Shown: in pieces, positions 33,606 to 42,580 of the stretch
How the letters are laid out: every line of letters starts with the position of its first letter
How positions within the stretch are numbered: position 1 is the first letter of the stretch
NCBI RefSeq assembly: GCF_002214525.1
Contig: NZ_CP015104.1
Coordinates: forward strand, 682,001-746,000
Length of the DNA stretch: 64,000 nucleotides
Reading direction: 5' to 3'
Source: Thermococcus sp. P6
GTDB taxonomy: Archaea; Methanobacteriota_B; Thermococci; Thermococcales; Thermococcaceae
Position numbers and translations under genes: made by a program
Notes under the pieces: model-generated
Told to the model about the DNA's origin: nothing
Seen by the model: only the letters and a program-made list of their open reading frames with translations
Databases searched by the model: none

Positions 33606-33640
33606 GCACAACCTCCGAAGAGAAATCCGAAAGCTGAAGG
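33606..33640 (+). pseudogene. Remnant of the 3' end of the secreted protein gene
   Basis: Eighteen bases (33606-33623) match 22743-22760 exactly, and the following bases match partly up to the old stop. Read in its own frame it gives STTSEEKSES then stop, against TTSEETAEG then stop in the long copy. It is separated from the preceding reading frame by a two-base difference. Confidence 0.7.
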
Positions 33641-33698
33641 GGTTTTTCCTTTTTAAATCCCTCAACCCGAAAGGTTTAAACGACTGGACAAATAATCC

Positions 33699-34721
33699 AT
33701 GACCATGAGAAAGTGGCTCCCGACGCTGATAGCGCTGTCGCTGCTGGCCGGCTTCCTTGGGGTCTACGTCGGTTCCGTTAGTTTATCCCCCTCGGACGTA
33801 ACCGCCAGCGTCTCCTACGGCCTGAAGCTGACCCTCTCAAGGATCTTCCCTTCGGTGAACCCCGGGGAAAGGCCCCGGGCTTTTATCATAGTCTGGAAGC
33901 TCCGCCTTCCGAGGGTGCTTCTGGCGTACCTCGTCGGCCTCTCCCTCGCGAGCGCCGGCGTTGCCAGTCAGGCGGTCTTCAGAAACCCTCTGGCGGAGCC
34001 CTACATAATAGGCGTCAGCGCCGGGGCGGGAATAGGTGCGGCCCTGGGCGCGATCTACGCTCCCTCCCAGATGGGAACCCTCGCCCTGATCTCGGCGCTC
34101 CTCTCCGTGTTCATCGTCTACGCGGTCTCGAGGGTGGACGGCCACGTTCCCGTGGATACCCTGCTCCTGGCCGGGATAGCCTACGGCTTCATTGCGAGCG
34201 CCGTGACGTGGTACATCATCCTGAGTCAGGGCGAAAGGGCCCACTTAACGTGGATGTGGATGATGGGGAGCTTCAACGGGTCAAGCTGGGACGAAGTGGG
34301 CAGGATGTTCTTCATATCCCTCATGGGCGTCGGGTTCCTCCTGTTGAAGTGGCGGGAGCTCAACCTGATCCTATTCGGCGAGGAGAGCGTTGCCCTCGGC
34401 CTCGACGTTGACCTTTACAGGAAGCTCTTCGTGGGGGCCATAGCCTTCCTAACGGCATTCGCCGTCTCAACCGCCGGGATAATAGGCTTCATTGGTCTCG
34501 TGAGCCCCCACGTAATGCGCCTCATCCTCGGCCCGAACCACAGAGATCTAACCCCCGCGAGTGCCCTCTTCGGCGGTTCCCTTCTGGTGCTGGCCGATCT
34601 GCTGGCGAGAACGGTGTCAAGACCCACGGAACTGCCCGTCGGAATAGTGACCGCGCTGATGGGGGGACCCTTCTTCCTCTACCTTCTGATCAAGCATAAG
34701 AGAGGTGAGCTGTACTCATGA
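33699..34721 (+). CDS. FecCD-family ABC transporter permease (iron/cobalamin type)
   Basis: 340 aa. Integral membrane subunit of a type II importer for siderophores, haem or vitamin B12. About ten hydrophobic segments; family motifs include WKLRLPRVLLAYLVGLSLAS, QAVFRNPLAEPYIIGVSAGA and GFIGLVSPHVMRLILGPNHR near residues 265-285, the cytoplasmic loop that contacts the ATPase. A TATA-like GGTTTAAAC lies about 20-25 bases before ATG 33699, with no ribosome-binding site, so the message may be leaderless (ATG 33705 is an alternative). It overlaps the ATPase gene by ATGA. No substrate-binding protein gene lies on either side. Confidence 0.93.
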   Translation: MTMRKWLPTLIALSLLAGFLGVYVGSVSLSPSDVTASVSYGLKLTLSRIFPSVNPGERPRAFIIVWKLRLPRVLLAYLVGLSLASAGVASQAVFRNPLAEPYIIGVSAGAGIGAALGAIYAPSQMGTLALISALLSVFIVYAVSRVDGHVPVDTLLLAGIAYGFIASAVTWYIILSQGERAHLTWMWMMGSFNGSSWDEVGRMFFISLMGVGFLLLKWRELNLILFGEESVALGLDVDLYRKLFVGAIAFLTAFAVSTAGIIGFIGLVSPHVMRLILGPNHRDLTPASALFGGSLLVLADLLARTVSRPTELPVGIVTALMGGPFFLYLLIKHKRGELYS

Positions 34722-35449
34722 GCCGGCTTGAGGTCGAGGTTTCCTTCTCCTACGGGGATAGAGAAGTTCTCAGGGACGTGCGCTTTACCGCAGAGAGAGG
34801 GGAGCTCCTCGGGGTGATCGGCCCCAACGGTGCCGGGAAATCCACGCTGCTCAAATGCATGGTGGGGATCCTTAAGCCGAAGGGGAGGGTGAGCTTTGGG
34901 GGAAAGAACCTTCTCAGGCTCAAACCCCGGGAAAGGGCCAGACTGATAACCTACGTGCCCCAGAGCTCCTTTCCGGAGTTTGCCTTTACCATAGAGGAGT
35001 TCGTCGAACTCGGAACCTACGCAACCCACGGAAACGTGGAGGATGCCCTCAGGGTGGTCGGCCTCTGGGAGCGCAGGGGGGAGGAGATAACCGGCCTGAG
35101 CGGTGGAGAATACCAGCTGGCCCTTATAGCGAGGGCTCTGGCGCAGGGGAGCAGGGTTATCCTCCTCGACGAGCCGACGAGCCACCTCGACATCAACCAC
35201 GCCCTGATGGTGATGGAACTCCTGAGGGAGCTGAGCCGGGAGAGGGTGATGATCGTCGTCCTCCACGACCTCAACATGGCCCTGAGGTACGCCGACAGGA
35301 TAGTCCTTCTCAACAAAGGAAGGAAGGAGTGGGAAGGAAAACCCGGGGAGCTAAAACCGGATATCATAGAAAGGGTTTACGGGATAAAGGCGAGGATGGT
35401 CACCCTCGACGACCACCGGATCATCCTGCCCGAACTCACAAAGGTTTAA
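34718..35449 (+). CDS. ABC transporter ATP-binding protein (FepC/BtuD type)
   Basis: 243 aa. ATPase partner of the preceding permease. Walker A GPNGAGKST near residue 37, Q-loop VPQSSFPEF, signature LSGGEYQLALIARALAQ, Walker B VILLDEPTSHLDI and H-loop VVLHDLNMALRYADRI. The LDINH D-loop is typical of FecE/BtuD proteins. The ATGA overlap with the permease means the two are made together. The substrate is not decided by sequence. Confidence 0.93.
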   Translation: MSRLEVEVSFSYGDREVLRDVRFTAERGELLGVIGPNGAGKSTLLKCMVGILKPKGRVSFGGKNLLRLKPRERARLITYVPQSSFPEFAFTIEEFVELGTYATHGNVEDALRVVGLWERRGEEITGLSGGEYQLALIARALAQGSRVILLDEPTSHLDINHALMVMELLRELSRERVMIVVLHDLNMALRYADRIVLLNKGRKEWEGKPGELKPDIIERVYGIKARMVTLDDHRIILPELTKV

Positions 35450-35482
35450 AACCCAACGGGAAAAGATTTGATGGGTGAGAGG

Positions 35483-36085
35483 ATGGAGACCAAAAAAACC
35501 GGAACAACAACCGTCGGAATAAAGGCCAGGGATGGAGTTGTTCTGGCCGCGGACACACAGGCATCCCTCGATCACATGGTCGAGACCCTCAACATAAGGA
35601 AGATAGTTCCCATCACCGACAGGATAGCGATAACGACAGCGGGAAACGTTGGGGACGTTCAGGCACTGGCGAGGACCCTCGAGGCAGAGGCGAGGTACTA
35701 CGCCTTCACGTGGAAGAGGCCGATGAGCACGAAGGCGATGGCGAACCTGCTCAGCAACATCCTGAACCAGAACAAATGGTTCCCCTACCTCGTTCAGATA
35801 ATCATAGGCGGTTACGTCAATGAGCCGACCCTCGCAAGCCTCGACGCCATGGGCGGACTCGTCTTCGACAGCTACACCGCAACCGGATCCGGAAGTCCCT
35901 TCGCCATAGCAGTCCTCGAGGACGGTTTCAGGGAAGGGATGAGCGTTGAGGAGGCCAGAGAGCTCGCCGTCAGGGCCGTAAGGACCGCGGGAAAGAGGGA
36001 CGTCTACACGGGTGACAGGAAGGTTCAGGTCGTCGTGATAACTGAAGAGGGCATGAAGGAAGAGTTCGTCGAGTTCAAGGAATGA
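35483..36085 (+). CDS. psmB: Proteasome subunit beta
   Basis: 200 aa. Catalytic beta subunit of the 20S proteasome. The short propeptide METKKTG is followed by [21 protein letters not shown], so autocleavage would expose Thr8 as nucleophile. The general-base lysine is in [11 protein letters not shown], and the Asp and Ser residues of the active site ([14 protein letters not shown]) are present, so this is a catalytically competent copy. Thermococcales usually encode two beta subunits; the other is not here. ATG 35483 has GGGTGAGAGG immediately upstream; earlier starts at 35468 and 35471 lie in front of that site. Confidence 0.96.
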   Translation: METKKTGTTTVGIKARDGVVLAADTQASLDHMVETLNIRKIVPITDRIAITTAGNVGDVQALARTLEAEARYYAFTWKRPMSTKAMANLLSNILNQNKWFPYLVQIIIGGYVNEPTLASLDAMGGLVFDSYTATGSGSPFAIAVLEDGFREGMSVEEARELAVRAVRTAGKRDVYTGDRKVQVVVITEEGMKEEFVEFKE

Positions 36086-36117
36086 GTCCCTTTTAATTTC
36101 TCCTTCGGGTTGGTAGC

Positions 36118-37218
36118 ATGGGGCTCCCAAAAAAGCCGGTCGTTCTCGGGCTGATGGCCCTTCTGATCGTAACCCTCTACACCGCGGATAGGTTCACGGC
36201 CAGTCCTGATGCGGTTCTTGATGAAGCAAACGAGATACTGGAGGAGGTCCAGGAGATAAGGAACCTCACCTTCAGGGAGAGCCCGGAGATCGTTGTTCTG
36301 ACGAAGGCCGAAGCCCTTGCCATGTGGAGGCCCGGAAAGGCCGACGTCGAGAGGATGAGGATAGAGGAGCTGACCTACAAGATGACCCTTCTCCTCCCGC
36401 CGGACTACGAATACGTCAAAGGCGAAAGCGAGAGGAAAGCGGGCTGGATAGCCGCGACGGTGGGGAACAGGGTATACATCATCCGGGAGAACTTCGCCCG
36501 GAATCCCGACGTCGCCAAGAGAACTCTTGCCCACGAGAGCGTTCACGTCCTTCAAAAACAGTGGTTCGATGCGAGGTACGGCGCGGACACCTACGACGGG
36601 ACTATAGCCGTTCAGGCCCTCATCGAAGGCGACGCCGACCTCGTGGCGGACTTATACTGCCGCAGGAACGGGATACCGATACACAAGATAAGCTCGCTGA
36701 GCGGTGACCCTCTGACGGACCTGCACATATTCCCCTACGTCTTTGGCGATAGGTTCGTGAGCTACCTCTACGAGAAAGGCGGCTGGAAGCTCGTTAACGA
36801 AGCTTACGGGCGTTACCCCCTATCGGCCCAGCAGGTCATGCACCCTGACCTCTACCTCGGGAACGTCACGCCCCTGGAGGTTGACCTCGACGTGCCGGAA
36901 TCCCGGGTTCTCAGGGAGGACAGGCTCGGCGAGTACTACGTCTACCTCCTCCTGAGGGACGTTGCGAAGATGGGGGAAAAGGAAGCCCTGAACGTTTCGA
37001 GCGCCTGGCGGGGGGACAGGCTCGTCCTGAGCGGTGACTCGACCGGCTACCTGTTGATGTGGAAGGTCGTCTTCTCGAACGAAAGGGCGGCAAAAACCTT
37101 CGGGGAAACCCTCTCCCGGCTTGCGGAGGGGAACGACTATGCAACCTACAGTATAACGGTCGAGAAATATTCGGTTCTCCTGAGGGCCGAGAGGAGAACG
37201 GGACGAACCACGCCCTGA
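36118..37218 (+). CDS. Membrane-anchored putative zinc metallopeptidase (HExxH)
   Basis: 366 aa, not assigned to a named family. Residues 7-24 (PVVLGLMALLIVTLYTAD) form an N-terminal membrane anchor. The zinc-binding HESVH is at 139-143 (RTLAHESVHVLQKQWFD), and Glu170 in ALIEGDADLVADLYCRR is the expected third ligand of a gluzincin, 27 residues after the second His. The rest (residues 185-360) is mixed alpha/beta and probably extracytoplasmic. It starts 33 bases after psmB, with GGTTGGTAGC before the ATG; a TATA-like TTTTAATTT also precedes it. Protease activity is inferred from the motif alone. Confidence 0.72.
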   Translation: MGLPKKPVVLGLMALLIVTLYTADRFTASPDAVLDEANEILEEVQEIRNLTFRESPEIVVLTKAEALAMWRPGKADVERMRIEELTYKMTLLLPPDYEYVKGESERKAGWIAATVGNRVYIIRENFARNPDVAKRTLAHESVHVLQKQWFDARYGADTYDGTIAVQALIEGDADLVADLYCRRNGIPIHKISSLSGDPLTDLHIFPYVFGDRFVSYLYEKGGWKLVNEAYGRYPLSAQQVMHPDLYLGNVTPLEVDLDVPESRVLREDRLGEYYVYLLLRDVAKMGEKEALNVSSAWRGDRLVLSGDSTGYLLMWKVVFSNERAAKTFGETLSRLAEGNDYATYSITVEKYSVLLRAERRTGRTTP

Positions 37219-37255
37219 AGAAGGTGGTGGATAAAGGAATTTCCGGGGTGATGAT

Positions 37256-38047
37256 ATGCTCGTTGGAACGGCCTTAATGCCCCACGGAAACCCCGTTCTG
37301 GAACCACCGGATCGAGAAACCGCAGAACTCGCCGGGGTCCTGAAGGAGGTTGGAAGGAGCCTCGCAGGGGTCGATGCCTACGTCCTGATAAGCCCGCACA
37401 ACGTCCGGATGAGCGACCACCTCGGCGTTGTAATGGCGGAAAACCTCATCTCGTGGCTCGGATTCGAGGGGAAGGAACTTCCGGGTGAATGGAAGACGGA
37501 CAGGGATCTGGCGGAGGAAATATACCGGACCGAGAAAGGGGCCGGAATGCCCGTGGTTGACCTGAACTTCGCCTCACTAAAAGGAAAGTACTCAAGGTGG
37601 CCCCTTAGCTGGGGGGAGCTGATACCCCTTCACTTTCTCGAGAGGAAGCCCCTCGTGTTGCTAACGCCCGCCAGAAGCCTGAGCAGGGAAAAGCTCGTGA
37701 GGTTCGGCGAGATCCTCGGGGAGGTGATTGAGGAAAGCAAAAAGAGGATTGCACTCATAGTGAGCGCCGATCACGGCCATGCCCACGACGAGAAGGGACC
37801 CTACGGGCTCAGGAAGGAGAGCGAGGAGTACGACAGCCGTATTATGGACATAATAAGGAGGAAGGGGCTCGAGGAGCTTCTCCACATCCCGGAGGAGCTC
37901 GTGGAAAGGGCCCTCGTGGACAGCTACTGGCAGATGCTCGTAATGTTCGGGGCCATGAGAAGGTTCGAATTCGAGTTAAAGGCGAGTGCCTACGCCCGTC
38001 CAACGTACTTCGGCATGGTAGGGGCGTTATGGCTCAGGAAAGGGTAG
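37256..38047 (+). CDS. LigB-like / class III extradiol dioxygenase family protein
   Basis: 263 aa. Fold of the DODA/LigB family, which cleaves aromatic rings with a non-haem metal; archaeal members are mostly uncharacterised. Probable metal-site histidines are in LMPHGNPVL (His10), LISPHNVR (His48) and SADHGHAHDEKGPYG, with SAYARPTYFGMVGALW at the C-terminus. The substrate is unknown, and Thermococcales have no classical aromatic degradation pathway. ATG 37256 has GGGGTGATGAT directly upstream. It follows the HExxH gene by 37 bases and may share its transcript. Confidence 0.82.
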   Translation: MLVGTALMPHGNPVLEPPDRETAELAGVLKEVGRSLAGVDAYVLISPHNVRMSDHLGVVMAENLISWLGFEGKELPGEWKTDRDLAEEIYRTEKGAGMPVVDLNFASLKGKYSRWPLSWGELIPLHFLERKPLVLLTPARSLSREKLVRFGEILGEVIEESKKRIALIVSADHGHAHDEKGPYGLRKESEEYDSRIMDIIRRKGLEELLHIPEELVERALVDSYWQMLVMFGAMRRFEFELKASAYARPTYFGMVGALWLRKG

Positions 38048-38064
38048 CGAATTCCTTCAACCTT

Positions 38065-38110
38065 ATCCCTTTTCCGGGAACTCCGGGGTGAACCCCTGAG
38101 GGGGACCGGA
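38065..38110 (+). other. Self-complementary GC-rich segment
   Basis: Contains GGGG-TGAA-CCCC flanked by CTC/GAG and by CCGG on both sides, so it can fold into a hairpin of about 7-12 pairs with internal mismatches. It follows the LigB-like gene and precedes an AT-rich promoter region. It may be a 3' end structure; no T-run follows, and no known RNA family is recognised. Confidence 0.3.
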
Positions 38111-38200
38111 AGATTGTCAGCAATAACTGAAGAGTTTTCAGTGGGATGGAAGTATAACAGAACAAATCACGTAAAATGCTTTCATTATTAAACAAAAACG

Positions 38201-38209
38201 GTTATAAAT
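38201..38209 (+). promoter_or_regulatory. TATA box for the cDPGS-like GTPase gene
   Basis: GTTATAAAT lies about 50 bases before ATG 38258, giving a short leader that carries GGTGGTTGGA as ribosome-binding site. The preceding 100 bases are AT-rich and gene-free. Confidence 0.6.
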
Positions 38210-38257
38210 GCCAAAAACAATAGGTCAATGCCTGATACAACTTTTGAGGTGGTTGGA

Positions 38258-39607
38258 ATGGCCGAAAAGAAGAGGAAAAGGGTGGTTATTCTTGGAGCGG
38301 CTGGGAGGGACTTCCACAACTTCAACACCTTCTTCCGCGACAACCCGGAGTACGAGGTAGTCGCCTTTACGGCAACTCAGATCCCCGATATAGAGGGCAG
38401 GGTTTACCCGCCGGAGCTTGCAGGAGAGCTCTACCCCAACGGAATCCCGATATGGAGCGAGGACGACCTTGAGAAGATAATCAAGGAGCACGATGTGGAC
38501 GTGGTGGTTTTCGCCTACTCGGACGTTCCTCACGAGCACGTGATGCACCTCGCGAGCAGGGCCCATTCAGCCGGGGCCGACTTCTGGCTCCTCGGACCGA
38601 AATCGACGATGATAAAGTCGAGCAAGCCGGTCATAGCCGTCACCGCTGTAAGAACGGGCTGTGGAAAGAGCCAGACCAGCAGAAAGGTGGCCCAGCTTCT
38701 TCAGGAGATGGGTTACAGGGTGGTTGCCATAAGACACCCGATGCCCTACGGCGACCTGAGGAAGCAGGTCGTTCAGCGCTTCGCCAGTTACGAGGATCTC
38801 GACAGGTACGAGTGCACCATCGAGGAGCGCGAGGAGTACGAGCCCTACATCGACAGGGGAATGGTGGTTTATGCGGGCGTTGACTACGAGAAGATCCTCA
38901 GAGAGGCCGAGAAGGAGGCGGACATAATCCTCTGGGACGGGGGGAACAACGACTTCCCGTTCTACGTGCCCGACCTCTGGATAGTCGTTACCGACCCCCA
39001 CAGGCCGGGACACGAGCTGAAGTACCACCCGGGTGAGACGAACTTCCGCTCGGCGGACGTCATAATCATCAACAAGATCGACACGGCCAACAGGGACGAC
39101 ATCCAGAAGGTCCGTGAGGACATCGAGAGGATCAACCCCAAAGCCATCGTCATCGACGGCGCCTCGCCGCTCTACGTTGACAAACCCGAGCTCATCAAGG
39201 GCAAGCGCGTTCTGGTCGTCGAGGACGGTCCGACGCTCACCCACGGTGGAATGAAGTACGGAGCGGGTTACATAGCGGCTAAGAAGTACGGTGCCGCCGA
39301 GATAGTCGATCCGAGGCCCTACGCCGTCGGCTCGATCATCGACACCTACAGGAAGTACAACCACCTTGACGTGATCCTGCCGGCCATGGGTTACGGGGCC
39401 AAGCAGATAAAGGAGCTCGAGGAGACCATAAACAGGGCCGATGCGGACGTTGTCATCATGGGCACCCCGATAGACCTCAGAAGGGTCATGAAGCTCAACA
39501 AGCCGGCCGTTAGAGTGAGGTACGAACTCGAGGAGATAGGCGAGCCGAAGCTCAGGGACGTCCTTAAGGAGTTCGTCGAGAAGTGCGAGAAGCTCAAGAA
39601 GGAGTGA
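38258..39607 (+). CDS. Cyclic 2,3-diphosphoglycerate synthetase-family GTPase (COG2403)
   Basis: 449 aa. Homolog of the methanogen enzyme that closes 2,3-bisphosphoglycerate into the thermoprotectant cyclic 2,3-diphosphoglycerate; function in Thermococcales is not established. The N-terminal Rossmann-like domain contains VVILGAAGRDFHNFNTFFRD. A P-loop AVRTGCGKSQTSRK is near residue 130, followed by ILWDGGNNDFPFY, VTDPHRPGHELKYHPGETNF and the nucleotide motif IINKIDTAN. The C-terminal part has THGGMKYGAGYIAAKKYGA and VIMGTPIDLRR. ATG 38258 has GGTGGTTGGA in front; ATG 38228 is close to the predicted transcription start and less likely. Confidence 0.78.
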   Translation: MAEKKRKRVVILGAAGRDFHNFNTFFRDNPEYEVVAFTATQIPDIEGRVYPPELAGELYPNGIPIWSEDDLEKIIKEHDVDVVVFAYSDVPHEHVMHLASRAHSAGADFWLLGPKSTMIKSSKPVIAVTAVRTGCGKSQTSRKVAQLLQEMGYRVVAIRHPMPYGDLRKQVVQRFASYEDLDRYECTIEEREEYEPYIDRGMVVYAGVDYEKILREAEKEADIILWDGGNNDFPFYVPDLWIVVTDPHRPGHELKYHPGETNFRSADVIIINKIDTANRDDIQKVREDIERINPKAIVIDGASPLYVDKPELIKGKRVLVVEDGPTLTHGGMKYGAGYIAAKKYGAAEIVDPRPYAVGSIIDTYRKYNHLDVILPAMGYGAKQIKELEETINRADADVVIMGTPIDLRRVMKLNKPAVRVRYELEEIGEPKLRDVLKEFVEKCEKLKKE

Positions 39608-39629
39608 TTTTTCTCCCCCTTTTGTTTTC
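39608..39629 (+). terminator. T-rich terminator after the GTPase gene
   Basis: Runs TTTTT, TTTT and TTTT follow the stop within 22 bases. This fits an archaeal T-tract termination region and separates the gene from the candidate RNA downstream. Confidence 0.5.
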
Positions 39630-39667
39630 CATCAAACCGGAAAGCTTTTAGGAAGAACCAAGAACTG

Positions 39668-39731
39668 TCATTGCCCGGGGAGTGCCGCCGAAGGCGGAGC
39701 CGATGAACCTGGGCGGGTTGTTACCCTTTTA
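39668..39731 (+). ncRNA. Candidate small structured RNA, family unknown
   Basis: A GC-rich island of about 60 bases lies between two convergent genes. It can form an outer helix GCCCGGG:CCUGGGC (7 pairs with one G-U), an inner hairpin CCGCC-GAA-GGCGG, and an asymmetric loop containing GAUGAA that recalls a K-turn. It is followed by GGGU-UGUU-ACCC-UUUU, a compact hairpin with a T-run. A TATA-like AAAGCTTTTAGG at 39642-39653 would place a start at about 39670-39678. It does not match box C/D or H/ACA rules or the riboswitch consensuses I know. The last bases overlap the yjbQ 3' end. Confidence 0.5.
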
Positions 39732-40142
39732 CTCCCCTATGATCTGAACCAGAACCCGCCTGTTCCTCGGTCTAACGTCGAGCTCGACGAAGAAGATCTG
39801 CTGCCACGTCCCCCTCACGAGCCTTCCGTTCACGACGGGAAGGCACTCGCTCGCACCGAGGAGGGTGGCCCTCAGGTGGCTGTGGGCGTTGTTGTCTATC
39901 CTGTCGTGGAGGTAGCCCTTACCCTTCGGGATGAGTTCCCTCAGCGTGTTTTTCAGGTCCTCCAAAAGGCCTCTTTCGTGCTCTATCGTTATTACCGCCC
40001 CGGTGGCCCCGGGAACGAAGATTAGAACCTGCCCGTTCTCTATTCCGGATTCCCTTACGAGGTCCTCGATATCCTGTGTCAGGTCAATCAGATCGATCTC
40101 CCCCTTCGTCCGGAACCTCAGTTCCCTCGTGAAGACCCTCAT
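39729..40142 (-). CDS. YjbQ / UPF0047 family protein (secondary thiamine-phosphate synthase)
   Basis: 137 aa, the normal family length. The family signature is GTWQQIFFVELDVRPRNRRV at the C-terminus, with HDRIDNNAHSHLRATLLGAS holding the conserved histidines. Bacterial YjbQ shows weak thiamine-phosphate synthase activity, but its main role is unsettled. Here it follows the ThiN-domain regulator by 51 bases on the same strand, independent contextual support for a thiamine link. ATG 40142 has GGTGGTGTT upstream. Confidence 0.9.
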   Translation of the reverse strand: MRVFTRELRFRTKGEIDLIDLTQDIEDLVRESGIENGQVLIFVPGATGAVITIEHERGLLEDLKNTLRELIPKGKGYLHDRIDNNAHSHLRATLLGASECLPVVNGRLVRGTWQQIFFVELDVRPRNRRVLVQIIGE

Positions 40143-40193
40143 AACACCACCGGAAGCGATAGTAAAGGATGATATTAAGGTTTACGGAGGACC

Positions 40194-41084
40194 TCAGAGG
40201 TTCTTCATGATTCTCCTGAGCTTATCCACGACCTCCATCGGGTTCCTTCCGAAGAGGTAAACGAGGGGCTCCACGCCAAGGCCTCCTTCGTCGATGACCG
40301 CATCGTAGAGGCCCTCCCTGAAGGGACTGACTATGGTTGTAACGGCCTCATCCTCGCTCAATCCCCCGGTTTTCACCCTCGCCACCCTGAGGCCACTCGA
40401 TTCGAGGGCCGTCTCCACGTCCCGTCCGTAGCGTACGTTAAGGACGCTCCTTACCTCGGGCCTTATTCCGGCAAGCTCCACGAGCAGTCGGGCGGTGAAG
40501 TGGCTCGCCCCGAACTCCGGTGGAAGGGCGAAGGGCTTTCCCTTCACGGTGGTTATCCTGCCCGGAACCGCGGCTATTTCATCGACGTCCCTCGGAGATG
40601 GAATCGCATAAGCGAAGTTGCTCCTTACCTCCGGGATGAGGGAGGGAAACCTCTCCTCCTCGAGGAGCTCCCTGAGGGCCACGCCAAGGACTTTGAGAAC
40701 CTCGCTACGGGATGGATCAGGGGAGAAGAGCGAACGGCAGATCTCTTCCCTTACACCTGCGTATTCCGAGTAAAATCTGCACAGGAATCCGTTCTGGAAG
40801 AGCTCCATCAAGCGCCTCGCCACGAGAAACAGAGAGTCTTCCCTGCTCCCGCCGGAGAGGATGAAACCGGAGACCTCCTCCGCTATCTCCTCAAGCTTCC
40901 TCGAGACCTCTTCGGGAGGGGTTTTGTACTTTCCGGCGAGGTACTTGCTGACCATGGCCTGAGTTATGCCCATGTAACCGGCTATCCCGGACTGCCTCAT
41001 GCCTTCCCGGTAGAGCCTCTCCGCTATCTTCGCCCGAAGGAAGGGCATCAGTTCCTCCGCCACGTACACGCTCGGGGTCCTCAT
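40194..41084 (-). CDS. HTH plus ThiN-domain protein, ThiR-type thiamine regulator
   Basis: 296 aa. Residues 20-60 (GMRQSGIAGYMGITQAMVSK, then YLAGKYKTP) are a helix-turn-helix of the Xre/Cro kind. Residues 60-150 form a helical linker. Residues 165-296 form a ThiN domain (EFGASHFTARLLVELAGIRP, RSVLNVRYGRDVETALESSG, VYLFGRNPMEVVDKLRRI), which binds thiamine phosphate or makes it from HMP-PP and HET-P. The HTH-ThiN fusion is the known ThiR repressor architecture of euryarchaea. ATG 41084 has GGTGGTGCT upstream, with a TATA box (AGGCTTTAAGC) near 41125-41137. It is divergent from pyrB. Confidence 0.85.
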   Translation of the reverse strand: MRTPSVYVAEELMPFLRAKIAERLYREGMRQSGIAGYMGITQAMVSKYLAGKYKTPPEEVSRKLEEIAEEVSGFILSGGSREDSLFLVARRLMELFQNGFLCRFYSEYAGVREEICRSLFSPDPSRSEVLKVLGVALRELLEEERFPSLIPEVRSNFAYAIPSPRDVDEIAAVPGRITTVKGKPFALPPEFGASHFTARLLVELAGIRPEVRSVLNVRYGRDVETALESSGLRVARVKTGGLSEDEAVTTIVSPFREGLYDAVIDEGGLGVEPLVYLFGRNPMEVVDKLRRIMKNL

Positions 41085-41122
41085 AGCACCACCCAAAACC
41101 CGGTTATTGGATTTTTGAAACG

Positions 41123-42578
<1,456 letters not shown>

Positions 42579-42580
42579 GC

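Noticed and set aside
38060-38110. Hairpin as a box C/D RNA
   Set aside because: It contains TGAA and CTGA elements, but spacing and order do not satisfy C, D', C', D rules.
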